Shown one piece after another: positions 13,041-25,640 of a stretch of 64,000 bases of DNA. The DNA is from Colletes latitarsis. Lineage: Eukaryota; Arthropoda; Insecta; Hymenoptera; Colletidae. The DNA is taken from assembly GCF_051014445.1 (NCBI RefSeq), contig NW_027488385.1:62001-126000 (forward strand). Direction: 5' to 3'. Position 1 is the first letter of the stretch; each line of letters opens with the position of its first letter. A program made the translations under genes and the position numbers. The notes beneath the pieces were generated by a model. It saw only the letters and a program-made list of their open reading frames with translations, had not been told where the DNA came from and did no database searches.

Positions 13041-13058
13041 AAAATATTGATCCAAACC
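13041..13058 (+). other. Hybrid monomer junction (two-monomer loss)
   Basis: The unit starts cctctaaaatattgatcc like the unit at 17612 but continues aaacctgg like the unit at 17964. The units between (tacgagatcc and tcgtctaaaatac types) are missing. The parental units share aaatattgatccaaacc, which limits where the exchange can be placed. Confidence 0.8.
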
Positions 13059-13923
13059 TGGTTTAATGGACTGTTTCAGTGTGGTACCACACTACTACGT
13101 GATCCAAACCAGAAAAAACCCAGGATCTGTTCAACAAGTATGTCAAAAACGCGAAAGTATGAGCGTGATGAGGGCAAGTCCCAGACCTATCCCAGACCTA
13201 TCTTGCGTTGTCCTCTAAGATATTGATGGAAACCAGGTTTAATTGACTGTTTCAGTGTTGCACTTCATTACTACGAGATGCAATCCAGAAAAAGCCCAGG
13301 ATCTAGCCATCAAGTATGAGAAATATGCGAAAGAATGAGCCTGATGAGAGCAAATCCCAGACCTAACCTAGACCTAACATGAATTATTCTCTAAAATATT
13401 GATCCAAACCAGGTTTAATTGACTGTCTCAGTGTGGTCCTACATTACTACGTGATCCAAACCAGAAAAAACCCAGGATCCGTTCAACAAGTATGTGAAGA
13501 ATGCGAAAGTATGAGTCTGATGAGTGAAAATCCCAGGCCTAACCTAGACCTAACATGCGTTATCCTCAATAATATTGATCGAAACCAGGTTTAATTGAGT
13601 GTTTCAGTGTTGTATTTCATTACTACGTGATGCAATCCAGAAAAAGCCCAGGAACTAGCCATCTAGTATGAGAAATATGCGAAAGTATGAGTCTGAAGAG
13701 GGCGAATCCCAGACCTATGCCAGACCTAACTTGCGTTATCCTCTAAAATATTGATCGAAACCAGGTTTAATTGACTGTTTCAGCGTGGTACCACATTACT
13801 ACGTGATACAATCCAGAAACAGCCCAGGATCTAGCCATGAAGTATGAGAAATATGCGAAAGTATGAGCCTGATGAGGGCAAATCCTAGAGCTAACCCAGA
13901 CCTAACATGCGTTATACTCTGAA

Positions 13924-13928
13924 ATATT
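13924..13928 (+). other. Hybrid monomer junction (two-monomer loss)
   Basis: The sequence reads tatactctgaaatattgatc, joining the start of the tatactctgaaat unit (18839 type) to the attgatcaaaaccagg unit (19200 type). In the next copy these lie two monomers apart. The shared window is only about 5 bp (atatt), so the junction is well placed. Confidence 0.8.
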
Positions 13929-16900
13929 GATCAAAACCAGGTTTAATTGACTGTTTCAGTGTGGTACCACATTACTACGTGATCCAAACCAGAAAAAACA
14001 CAGGATCCGTTAAACAAGTATGTGAAGAATGCGAAAGTATGAGTCTGATGAGTGAAAATCCCAGACCTAACCTAGACCTAACATGCGTTATCCTCTAAAA
14101 TGTTGATCCAAACCAGGTTTAATGGACTGTTTCAGTGTGGTACCACACTACTACGTGATCCAAACCAGAAAAAACCCAGGATCTCTTCAACAAGTATGTG
14201 AAAAACGCGAAAGTATGAGTCTGATGTGGGCAAATCCCAGAACTATCCCAGACCTAACTTGCGTTGTCCTCTAAGATATTGATGGTAACCAGGTTTAATT
14301 GACTGTTTCAGTGTTGTACTCCATTACTACGTGATGCAATCCAGAAAAAGCCCAGGATCTAGCCATCAAGTATGAGAAATATGCGAAAGAATGAGCCTGA
14401 TGAGAGCAAATCCCAGACCTAACCTAGACCTAACATGAACTATTCTCTAATATATTGATCGAAACCAGGTTTAATTGACTGTTTCCGTGTGGTCCCACAT
14501 TACTACGTGATCCAAACCAGCAAAAACCCAGGATCCGTTCAACAAGTATGAGAAGAATGCGAAAGTATGAGACTGATGAGTGAAAATCCCAGGCCTAACC
14601 TAGACCTAACATGCGTTATCCTCAAAAATATTGATCGAAACCTGGTTTAATCGAATGTTTCAGTGTGGTAACACATTACTATGCGATCCAAACCAGAAAA
14701 TAACCCAGGATCTGTTCAACGAGTATGTGAAAAACGCGAAAGTATGAGCCTGATGTGGGCAAATCCCAGACCTATCCCAGACCTAACTTGCGTTGTCCTC
14801 TAAGATATTGATGAAATCCAGGTTTAATTGACTGTTTCAATGTTGTACTTCATTACTACGTTATGCAATCCAGAAAAAGCCCAGGATCTAGCCATCAAGT
14901 ATGAGAAATATGCGAAAGAATGAGCCTGATGAGAGCAAATCCCAGACCTAACCTAGACCTAACATGAATTATTCTCTAATATATTGATCGAAACCAGGTT
15001 TAATTGACTGTTTCCGTCTGGTCCCACATTACTACGTGATCCAAACCAGAAAAAACCCAGGATCCGTTCAACACGTATGTGAAGAATGCGAAAGTAAGTG
15101 TCTGATGAGTTAAAATCCCAGGCCTAACCTAGACCTAACATGCGTTATCCTCAAAAATATTGATCGAAACCAGGTTTAATCGACTGTTTCAGTGTGGTAC
15201 CACACTACTACGTCACCCAATCCAGAAAAAAACCCAGGATCTGTTCAACAAGTATGTGAAAAACGCGAAAGTATGAGCCTGATGAGGGAAAATCACAGAC
15301 CTATCCCAGACCTAACTTGCGTTATCCTCTAAAATATTCATCGAAACCAGGTTTAATTGACTGTTTCTGTGTGGTACCACATTACTACGTGATACAATCC
15401 AGAAATAGCCCAGGATCTAGCCATGAAGTATGAGAAATATGCGAAAGTTTGAGCCTGACGAGGGCAAATCCTAGACCTAACCCAGACCTAACATGCGTTA
15501 TCCTCTAAAATATTTATCAAGACCAGGTTTAATTGATTGCTTCTGTGTGGTCCCACATTACTACGTGATCCAAAACAGCAAAAACCCAGGATCCGTTCAA
15601 CAAGTATGAGAAGAATGCGAAAGTATGAGTCTGATGAGTGAAAATCCCAGGCCTAACCTAGACCTAACATGCGTTATCCTCAAAAATATTGATCGAAACC
15701 TGGTTTAATCGACTGTTTCAGTGTGGTACCACATTACTATGCTATCCAAACCAGAAAATAACCGAGGATCTGTTCAACGAGTATGTGAAAAACGCGAATG
15801 TATGAGCCTGATGTGGGCAAATCCCAGACCTATCCCAGACCTAACTTGCGTTGTCCTCTAAGATATTGATGGAATCCAGGTTTAATTGACTGTTTCAATG
15901 TTGTACTTCATTACTACGTTATGCAATCCAGAAAAAGCCCAGGATCTAGCCATCAAGTATGAGAAATATGCGAAAGAATGAGCCTGATGAGAGCAAATCC
16001 CAGACCTAACCTAGACCTAACATGAATTATTCTCTAATATATTGATCGAAACCAGGTTTAATTGACTGTTTCCGTGTGGTCCCACATTACTACGTGATCC
16101 AAACCAGCAAAAACCCAGGATCCGTTCAACAAGTATGAGAAGAATGCGAAAGTATGAGACTGATGAGTGAAAATCCCAGGCCTAACCTAGACCTAACATG
16201 CGTTATCCTCAAAAATATTGATTGAAACCTGGTTTAATCGACTGTTTCAGTGTGGTAACACATTACTATGCGATCCAAACCAGAAAATAACCCAGGATCT
16301 GTTCAACGAGTATGTGAAAAACGCGAAAGTATGAGCCTGATGTGGGCAAATCCCAGACCTATCCCAGACCTAACTTGCGTTGTCCTCTAAGATATTGATG
16401 GAATCCAGGTTTAATTGACTGTTTCAGTGTTGTACTTCATTACTACGTTATGCAATCCAGAAAAAGCCCAGGATCTAGCCATCAAGTATGAGAAATATGC
16501 GAAAGAATGAGCCTGATGAGAGCAAATCCCAGACCTAACCTAGACCTAACATGAATTATTCTCTAATATATTGATCGAAACCAGGTTTAATTGACTGTTT
16601 CCGTGTGGTCCCACATTACTACGTGATCCAAACCAGAAAAAACCCAGGATCCGTTCAACAAGTATGTGAAGAATGCGAAAGTAAGTGTCTGATGAGTGAA
16701 AATCCCAGGCCTAACCTAGACCTAACATGCGTTATCCTCAAAAATATTGATCGAAACCAGGTTTAATCGACTGTTTCAGTGTGGTACCACACTACTACGT
16801 GATACAATCCAGAAATAGCCCAGGATCTAGCCATGAAGTATGAGAAATATGCGAAAGTTTGAGCCTGACGAGGGCAAATCCTAGACCTAACCCAGACCTA

Positions 16901-17435
16901 ACATGCGTTATCCTCTAAAATATTTATCAAGACCAGGTTTAATTGATTGCTTCTGTGTGGTCCCACATTACTACGTGATCCAAACCAGCAAAAACCCAGG
17001 ATCCGTTCAACAAGTATGAGAAGAATGCGAAAGTATGAGACTGATGAGTGAAAATCCCAGGCCTAACCTAGACCTAACATGCGTTATCCTCAAAAATATT
17101 GATCGAAACCTGGTTTAATCGACTGTTTCAGTGTGGTAACACATTACTATGCGATCCAAACCAGAAAAAACCCAGGATCTCTTCAACAAGTATGTGAAAA
17201 ACGCGAAAGTATGAGTCTGATGAGGTCAAATCCCAGACCTATCCCAGACCTAACTTGCGTTGTCCTCTAAGATATTGATCGAAACCAGGTTTCATCGATT
17301 GTTTCAGTGTGATACCACATTACTACGTGATCCAAACCAGAAAAAACCCAGGATCTGTTCAACGAGTATGTGAAGTGTGCGAAAGTATGAGTCTGATGAG
17401 GGCAAATCCCAGACCTATCCCAGACCTAACATGCG

Positions 17436-17611
17436 TTATCCTCTAAAATATTTATCAAGACCAGGTTTAATTGATTGTTTCAGTGTGGACCCACATTACT
17501 ACGTGATCCAAACTAGAAAAAACCCAGGATCCGTTCAACAAGTATGTGAAGAATGCGAAAGTATGAGTCTGATGAGTGAAAATCCCAGACCTAACCTAGA
17601 CCTAACATGCG
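17436..17611 (+). repeat. Reference monomer, class 1 (HOR marker unit)
   Basis: This 176 bp unit shows the class 1 right half: ggatccgttcaacaagtatg, then tgaagaatgcgaaag, then gtctgatgagtgaaaatc, ending in aacctagacctaacatgcg. It also carries two private marks, gtggacccac in place of the gtggtaccac palindrome and aaactagaaa in place of aaaccagaaa. The same marked unit begins near 1, 6693, 8631, 12856, 17436 and 31706. It is therefore a useful phase marker for the large HOR in the left half of the window. Confidence 0.9.
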
Positions 17612-17787
17612 TTATCCTCTAAAATATTGATCCAAACCAGGTTTAATGGACTGTTTCAGTGTGGTACCACACTACTACGAGATCCAAACCAGAAAAAACC
17701 CAGGATCTCTTCAACAAGTATGTGAAAAACGCGAAAGTATGAGTCTGATGAGGTCAAATCCCAGACCTATCCCAGACTTATGTTGCG
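17612..17787 (+). repeat. Reference monomer, class 2
   Basis: This unit is 176 bp long and directly follows the marker monomer. The left half is standard (attgatccaaaccagg, then the long palindrome form gtggtaccacac). The right half has gatctcttcaacaag, tgaaaaacgcgaaag, and a tail with two tandem copies of an 11 bp word related to tcccagaccta, instead of the class 1 tail. Class 2 units recur throughout, usually next to class 1 or class 3 units. The tacgagatcc variant of this unit is specific to the large HOR (also near 240, 6930 and 8870). Confidence 0.88.
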
Positions 17788-18139
17788 TTATCGTCTAAAA
17801 TACTGATCGAAACCAGGTTCAATCGACTGTTTCAGTGTGGTACCACATTACTACGTGATCCAAACCAGAAAAAACCCAGGATCCGTTCAACAAGTATGTG
17901 AAGAATGCGAAAGTATGAGTCTGATGAGTGAAAATCCCCGACCTAACCTAGACCTAACATGCGTTATCCTCAAAAATATTGATCCAAACCTGGTTTAATG
18001 GACTGTTTCAGTGTGGTACCACACTACTACGTGATCCAAACCAGAAAAAACCCAGGATCTGTTCAACAAGTATGTCAAAAACGCGAAAGTATGAGCGTGA
18101 TGAGGGCAAGTCCCAGACCTATCCCAGACCTATCTTGCG

Positions 18140-18315
18140 TTGTCCTCTAAGATATTGATGGAAACCAGGTTTAATTGACTGTTTCAGTGTTGCACTTCAT
18201 TACTACGAGATGCAATCCAGAAAAAGCCCAGGATCTAGCCATCAAGTATGAGAAATATGCGAAAGAATGAGCCTGATGAGAGCAAATCCCAGACCTAACC
18301 TAGACCTAACATGAA
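18140..18315 (+). repeat. Reference monomer, class 3
   Basis: This 176 bp unit starts ttgtcctctaagatattgat and has gtgttgcacttcattac where other classes have the palindrome. Its variable box is gatctagccatcaagtatg, followed by agaaatatgcgaaag and gagcctgatgagagc. The palindrome is therefore lost in this subtype. The unit marks HOR phase: its ttgcac anchor lies at 756, 9386, 13259, 18191, 22949, 25943 and 26295, with a related copy at 4277. Confidence 0.88.
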
Positions 18316-21300
18316 TTATTCTCTAAAATATTGATCCAAACCAGGTTTAATTGACTGTCTCAGTGTGGTCCTACATTACTACGTGATCCAAACCAGAAAA
18401 AACCCAGGATCCGTTCAACAAGTATGTGAAGAATGCGAAAGTATGAGTCTGATGAGTGAAAATCCCAGGCCTAACCTAGACCTAACATGCGTTATCCTCA
18501 ATAATATTGATCGAAACCAGGTTTAATTGAGTGTTTCAGTGTTGTACTTCATTACTACGTGATGCAATCCAGAAAAAGCCCAGGAACTAGCCATCTAGTA
18601 TGAGAAATATGCGAAAGTATGAGTCTGAAGAGGGCGAATCCTAGACCTATGCCAGACCTAACTTGCGTTATCCTCTAAAATATTGATCGAAACCAGGTTT
18701 AATTGACTGTTTCAGCGTGGTACCACATTACTACGTGATACAATCCAGAAACAGCCCAGGATCTAGCCATGAAGTATGAGAAATATGCGAAAGTATGAGC
18801 CTGATGAGGGCAAATCCTAGAGCTAACCCAGACCTAACATGCGTTATACTCTGAAATATTTATCAAGATCAGGTTTAATTGAATGTTTCAGTGTGGTACC
18901 ACATTACTACGTGAACCAAACCAGAAAAAACCCAGGATCCGTTCAACAAGTATGTGAAGAATGCGAAAGTATGAGTCTGATGAGTGAAAATCCCAGGGCT
19001 AACCTAGACCTAACATGCGTTATCCTCTAAAAATATTGATCCAAACCAGGTTTAATTGACTGTTTCAGTGTGGTACCACATTACTACATGATCCAATCCA
19101 GAAATAGCCCAGGATCCAGCCATGAAGTATGAGAAATATGCGAAAGTATGAGCCTGATGACGGCAAATCCCAGACCTAACCTAGACCTAACATGAATTAT
19201 TCTCTAAGATATTGATCAAAACCAGGTTTAATTGACTGTTTCAGTGTGGTACCACATTACTACGTGATCCAAACCAGAAAAAACACAGGATCCGTTCAAC
19301 AAGTATGTGAAGAATGCGAAAGTATGAGTCTGATGAGTGAAAATCCCAGACCTAACCTAGACCTAACATGCGTTATCCTCTAAAATGTTGATCCAAACCA
19401 GGTTTAATGGACTGTTTCAGTGTGGTACCACACTACTACGTGATCCAAACCAGAAAAAACCCAGGATCTCTTCGACAAGTATGTGAAAAACGCGAAAGTA
19501 TGAGTCTGATGTGGGCAAATCCCAGAACTATCCCAGACCTAACTTGCGTTGTCCTCTAAGATATTGATGGTAACCAGGTTTAATTGACTGTTTCAGTGTT
19601 GTACTCCATTACTACGTGATGCAATCCAGAAAAAGCCCAGGATCTAGCCATCAAGTATGAGAAATATGCGAAAGAATGAGCCTGATGAGAGCAAATCCCA
19701 GACCTAACCTAGACCTAACATGAACTATTCTCTAATATATTGATCGAAACCAGGTTTAATTGACTGTTTCCGTGTGGTCCCACATTACTACGTGATCCAA
19801 ACCAGCAAAAACCCAGGATCCGTTCAACAAGTATGAGAAGAATGCGAAAGTATGAGACTGATGAGTGAAAATCCCAGGCCTAACCTAGACCTAACATGCG
19901 TTATCCTCAAAAATATTGATCGAAACCTGGTTTAATCGAATGTTTCAGTGTGGTAACACATTACTATGCGATCCAAACCAGAAAATAACCCAGGATCTGT
20001 TCAACGAGTATGTGAAAAACGCGAAAGTATGAGCCTGATGTGGGCAAATCCCAGACCTATCCCAGACCTAACTTGCGTTGTCCTCTAAGATATTGATGAA
20101 ATCCAGGTTTAATTGACTGTTTCAATGTTGTACTTCATTACTACGTTATGCAATCCAGAAAAAGCCCAGGATCTAGCCATCAAGTATGAGAAATATGCGA
20201 AAGAATGAGCCTGATGAGAGCAAATCCCAGACCTAACCTAGACCTAACATGAATTATTCTCTAATATATTGATCGAACCCAGGTTTAATTGACTGTTTCC
20301 GTCTGGTCCCACATTACTACGTGATCCAAACCAGAAAAAACCCAGGATCCGTTCAACACGTATGTGAAGAATGCGAAAGTAAGTGTCTGATGAGTTAAAA
20401 TCCCAGGCCTAACCTAGACCTAACATGCGTTATCCTCAAAAATATTGATCCAAACCAGGTTTAATCGACTGTTTCAGTGTGGTACCACACTACTACGTCA
20501 CCCAATCCAGAAAAAAACCCAGGATCTGTTCAACAAGTATGTGAAAAACGCGAAAGTATGAGCCTGATGAGGGAAAATCCCAGACCTATCCCAGACCTAA
20601 CTTGCGTTATCCTCTAAAATATTCATCGAAACCAGGTTTAATTGACTGTTTCTGTGTGGTACCACATTACTACGTGATACAATCCAGAAATAGCCCAGGA
20701 TCTAGCCATGAAGTATGAGAAATATGCGAAAGTTTGAGCCTGACGAGGGCAAATCCTAGACCTAACCCAGACCTAACATGCGTTATCCTCTAAAATATTT
20801 ATCAAGACCAGGTTTAATTGATTGCTTCTGTGTGGTCCCACATTACTACGTGATCCAAAACAGCAAAAACCCAGGATCCGTTCAACAAGTATGAGAAGAA
20901 TGCGAAAGTATGAGTCCGATGAGTGAAAATCCCAGGCCTAACCTAGACCTAACATGCGTTATCCTCAAAAATATTGATCGAAACCTGGTTTAATCGACTG
21001 TTTCAGTGTGGTACCACATTACTATGCTATCCAAACCAGAAAATAACCGAGGATCTGTTCAACGAGTATGTGAAAAACGCGAATGTATGAGCCTGATGTG
21101 GGCAAATCCCAGACCTATCCCAGACCTAACTTGCGTTGTCCTCTAAGATATTGATGGAATCCAGGTTTAATTGACTGTTTCAATGTTGTACTTCATTACT
21201 ACGTTATGCAATCCAGAAAAAGCCCAGGATCTAGCCATCAAGTATGAGAAATATGCGAAAGAATGAGCCTGATGAGAGCAAATCCCAGACCTAACCTAGA

Positions 21301-22192
21301 CCTAACATGAATTATTCTCTAATATATTGATCGAAACCAGGTTTAATTGACTGTTTCCGTGTGGTCCCACATTACTACGTGATCCAAACCAGCAAAAACC
21401 CAGGATCCATTCAACAAGTATGAGAAGAATGCGAAAGTATGAGACTGATGAGTGAAAATCCCAGGCCTAACCTAGACCTAACATGCGTTATCCTCAAAAA
21501 TATTGATTGAAACCTGGTTTAATCGACTGTTTCAGTGTGGTAACACATTACTATGCGATCCAAACCAGAAAATAACCCAGGATCTGTTCAACGAGTATGT
21601 GAAAAACGCGAAAGTATGAGCCTGATGTGGGCAAATCCCAGACCTATCCCAGACCTAACTTGCGTTGTCCTCTAAGATATTGATGGAATCCAGGTTTAAT
21701 TGACTGTTTCAGTGTTGTACTTCATTACTACGTTATGCAATCCAGAAAAAGCCCAGGATCTAGCCATCAAGTATGAGAAATATGCGAAAGAATGAGCCTG
21801 ATGAGAGCAAATCCCAGACCTAACCTAGACCTAACATGAATTATTCTCTAATATATTGATCGAAACCAGGTTTAATTGACTGTTTCCGTGTGGTCCCACA
21901 TTACTACGTGATCCAAACCAGAAAAAACCCAGGATCCGTTCAACAAGTATGTGAAGAATGCGAAAGTAAGTGTCTGATGAGTGAAAATCCCAGGCCTAAC
22001 CTAGACCTAACATGCGTTATCCTCAAAAGTATTGATCGAAACCATGTTTAATCGACTGTTTCAGTGTGGTACCACACTACTACGTGATACAATCCAGAAA
22101 TAGCCCAGGATCTAGCCATGAAGTATGAGAAATATGCGAAAGTTTGAGCCTGACGAGGGCAAATCCTAGACCTAACCCAGACCTAACATGCG

Positions 22193-25100
22193 TTATCCTC
22201 TAAAATATTTATCAAGACCAGGTTTAATTGATTGCTTCTGTGTGGTCCCACATTACTACGTGATCCAAACCAGCAAAAACCCAGGATCCGTTCAACAAGT
22301 ATGAGAAGAATGCGAAAGTATGAGACTGATGAGTGAAAATCCCAGGCCTAACCTAGACCTAACATGCGTTATCCTCAAAAATATTGATCGAAACCTGGTT
22401 TAATCGACTGTTTCAGTGTGGTAACACATTACTATGCGATCCAAACCAGAAAAAACCCAGGATCTCTTCAACAAGTATGTGAAAAACGCGAAAGTATGAG
22501 TCTGATGAGGTCAAATCCCAGACCTATCCCAGACTTATGTTGCGTTATCGTCTAAAATACTGATCGAAACCAGGTTCAATCGACTGTTTCAGTGTGGTAC
22601 CACATTACTACGTGATCCAAACCAGAAAAAACCCAGGATCCGTTCAACAAGTATGTGAAGAATGCGAAAGTATGAGTCTGATGAGTGAAAATCCCCGACC
22701 TAACCTAGACCTAACATGCGTTATCCTCAAAAATATTGATCCAAACCTGGTTTAATGGACTGTTTCAGTGTGGTACCACACTACTACGTGATCCAAACCA
22801 GAAAAAACCCAGGATCTGTTCAACAAGTATGTCAAAAACGCGAAAGTATGAGCGTGATGAGGGCAAGTCCCAGACCTATCCCAGACCTATCTTGCGTTGT
22901 CCTCTAAGATATTGATGGAAACCAGGTTTAATTGACTGTTTCAGTGTTGCACTTCATTACTACGAGATGCAATCCAGAAAAAGCCCAGGATCTAGCCATC
23001 AAGTATGAGAAATATGCGAAAGAATGAGCCTGATGAGAGCAAATCCCAGACCTAACCTAGACCTAACATGAATTATTCTCTAAAATATTGATCCAAACCA
23101 GGTTTAATTGACTGTCTCAGTGTGGTCCTACATTACTACGTGATCCAAACCAGAAAAAACCCAGGATCCGTTCAACAAGTATGTGAAGAATGCGAAAGTA
23201 TGAGTCTGATGAGTGAAAATCCCAGGGCTAACCTAGACCTAACATGCGTTATCCTCAATAATATTGATCGAAACCAGGTTTAATTGAGTGTTTCAGTGTT
23301 GTACTTCATTACTACGTGATGCAATCCAGAAAAAGCCCAGGAACTAGCCATCTAGTATGAGAAATATGCGAAAGTATGAGTCTGAAGAGGGCGAATCCCA
23401 GACCTATGCCAGACCTAACTTGCGTTATCCTCTAAAATATTGATCGAAACCAGGTTTAATTGACTGTTTCAGCGTGGTACCACATTACTACGTGATACAA
23501 TCCAGAAACAGCCCAGGATCTAGCCATGAAGTATGAGAAATTTGCGAAAGTATGAGCCTGATGAGGGCAAATACTAGAGCTAACCCAGACCTAACATGCG
23601 TTATACTCTGAAATATTTATCAAGATCAGGTTTAATTGAATGTTTCAGTGTGGTACCACATTACTACGTGAACCAAACCAGAAAAAACCCAGGATCCGTT
23701 CAACAAGTATGTGAAGAATGCGAAAGTATGAGTCTGATGAGTGAAAATCCCAGGGCTAACCTAGACCTAACATGCGTTATCCTCTAAAAATATTGATCCA
23801 AACCAGGTTTAATTGACTGTTTCAGTGTGGTACCACATTACTACATGATCCAATCCAGAAATAGCCCAGGATCCAGCCATGAAGTATGAGAAATATGCGA
23901 AAGTATGAGCCTGATGACGGCAAATCCCAGACCTAACCTAGACCTAACATGAATTATTCTCTAAGATATTGATCAAAACCAGGTTTAATTGACTGTTTCA
24001 GTGTGGTACCACATTACTACGTGATCCAAACCAGAAAAAACACAGGATCCGTTCAACAAGTATGTGAAGAATGCGAAAGTATGAGTCTGATGAGTGAAAA
24101 TCCCAGACCTAACCTAGACCTAACATACGTTATCCTCTAAAATGTTGATCCAAACCAGGTTTAATGGACTGTTTCAGTGTGGTACCACACTACTACGTGA
24201 TCCAAACCAGAAAAAACCCAGGATCTCTTCGACAAGTATGTGAAAAACGCGAAAGTATGAGTCTGATGTGGGCAAATCCCAGAACTATCCCAGACCTAAC
24301 TTGCGTTGTCCTCTAAGATATTGATGGTAACCAGGTTTAATTGACTGTTTCAGTGTTGTACTCCATTACTACGTGATGCAATCCAGAAAAAGCCCAGGAT
24401 CTAGCCATCAAGTATGAGAAATATGCGAAAGAATGAGCCTGATGAGAGCAAATCCCAGACCTAACCTAGACCTAACATGAATTATTCTCTAATATATTGA
24501 TCGAAACCAGGTTTAATTGACTGTTTCCGTGTGGTCCCACATTACTACGTGATCCAAACCAGCAAAAACCCAGGATCCGTTCAACAAGTATGAGAAGAAT
24601 GCGAAAGTATGAGACTGATGAGTGAAAATCCCAGGCCTAACCTAGACCTAACATGCGTTATCCTCAAAAATATTGATCGAAACCTGGTTTAATCGACTGT
24701 TTCAGTGTGGTAACACATTACTATGCGATCCAAACCAGAAAATAACCCAGGATCTGTTCAACGAGTATGTGAAAAACGCGAAAGTATAAGCCTGATGTGG
24801 GCAAATCCCAGACCTATCCCAGACCTAACTTGCGTTGTCCTCTAAGATATTGATGGAATCCAGGTTTAATTGACTGTTTCAATGTTGTACTTCATTACTA
24901 CGTTATGCAATCCAGAAAAAGCCCAGGATCTAGCCATCAAGTATGAGAAATATGCGAAAGAATGAGCCTGATGAGAGCAAATCCCAGACCTAACCTAGAC
25001 CTAACATGAATTATTCTCTAATATATTGATCGAAACCAGGTTTAATTGACTGTTTCCGTCTGGTCCCACATTACTACGTGATCCAAACCAGAAAAAACCC

Positions 25101-25640
25101 AGGATCCGTTCAACACGTATGTGAAGAATGCGAAAGTAAGTGTCTGATGAGTTAAAATCCCAGGCCTAACCTAGACCTAACATGCGTTATCCTCAAAAAT
25201 ATTGATCGAAACCTGGTTTAATCGACTGTTTCAGTGTGGTACCACATTACTATGCTATCCAAACCAGAAAATAACCGAGGATCTGTTCAACGAGTATGTG
25301 AAAAACGCGAATGTATGAGCCTGATGTGGGCAAATCCCAGACCTATCCCAGACCTAACTTGCGTTGTCCTCTAAGATATTGATGGAATCCAGTTTTAATT
25401 GACTGTTTCAATGTTGTACTTCATTACTACGTTATGCAATCCAGAAAAAGCCCAGGATCTAGCCATCAAGTATGAGAAATATGCGAAAGAATGAGCCTGA
25501 TGAGAGCAAATCCCAGACCTAACCTAGACCTAACATGAATTATTCTCTAATATATTGATCGAAACCAGGTTTAATTGACTGTTTCCGTGTGGTCCCACAT
25601 TACTACGTGATCCAAACCAGCAAAAACCCAGGATCCGTTC
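22193..25640 (+). repeat. Large HOR copy, truncated and edited
   Basis: This copy lacks the marker unit and two neighbours. Its cctcttcaac unit (about 22465-22530) passes straight into the tgttgcgttatcg unit, a three-monomer loss relative to the 17.4 kb copy (5285 minus 4757 = 528 bp). A second three-monomer loss lies near 25.16-25.21 kb, where the cacccaatcc and cctgacgagg units (20.5-20.9 kb) are absent. The order otherwise follows the previous copy. Confidence 0.8.

Larger units (their letters stand above)
12856..17435 (+). repeat. Large HOR copy, 26-mer (4580 bp)
   Basis: This runs from marker unit to marker unit. Aligned to the next copy, anchors move from offset 4580 (marker) to 4932 (ttgcac, 13259 to 18191) to 5285 (14641 to 19926, 15451 to 20736, 16861 to 22146). 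The full unit is therefore 30 monomers (5285 bp), and this copy has lost two dimers, near 13.05 kb and 13.92 kb. It also contains an internal 8-monomer spacing (15451 and 16861, 1410 bp). Confidence 0.82.
17436..22192 (+). repeat. Large HOR copy, 27 monomers (4757 bp)
   Basis: This is the fullest copy. It starts at the marker unit at 17436, and its internal order matches 22545 onward at a constant offset of 4757 bp (tgttgcg anchors at 17781 and 22538; tatactctg units at 18839 and 23596). Its latter part matches 13.9-17.2 kb at 5285 bp. Spot comparisons with the following copy show only occasional base differences, for example ccgttcaac against ccattcaac at about 21418. Confidence 0.85.
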
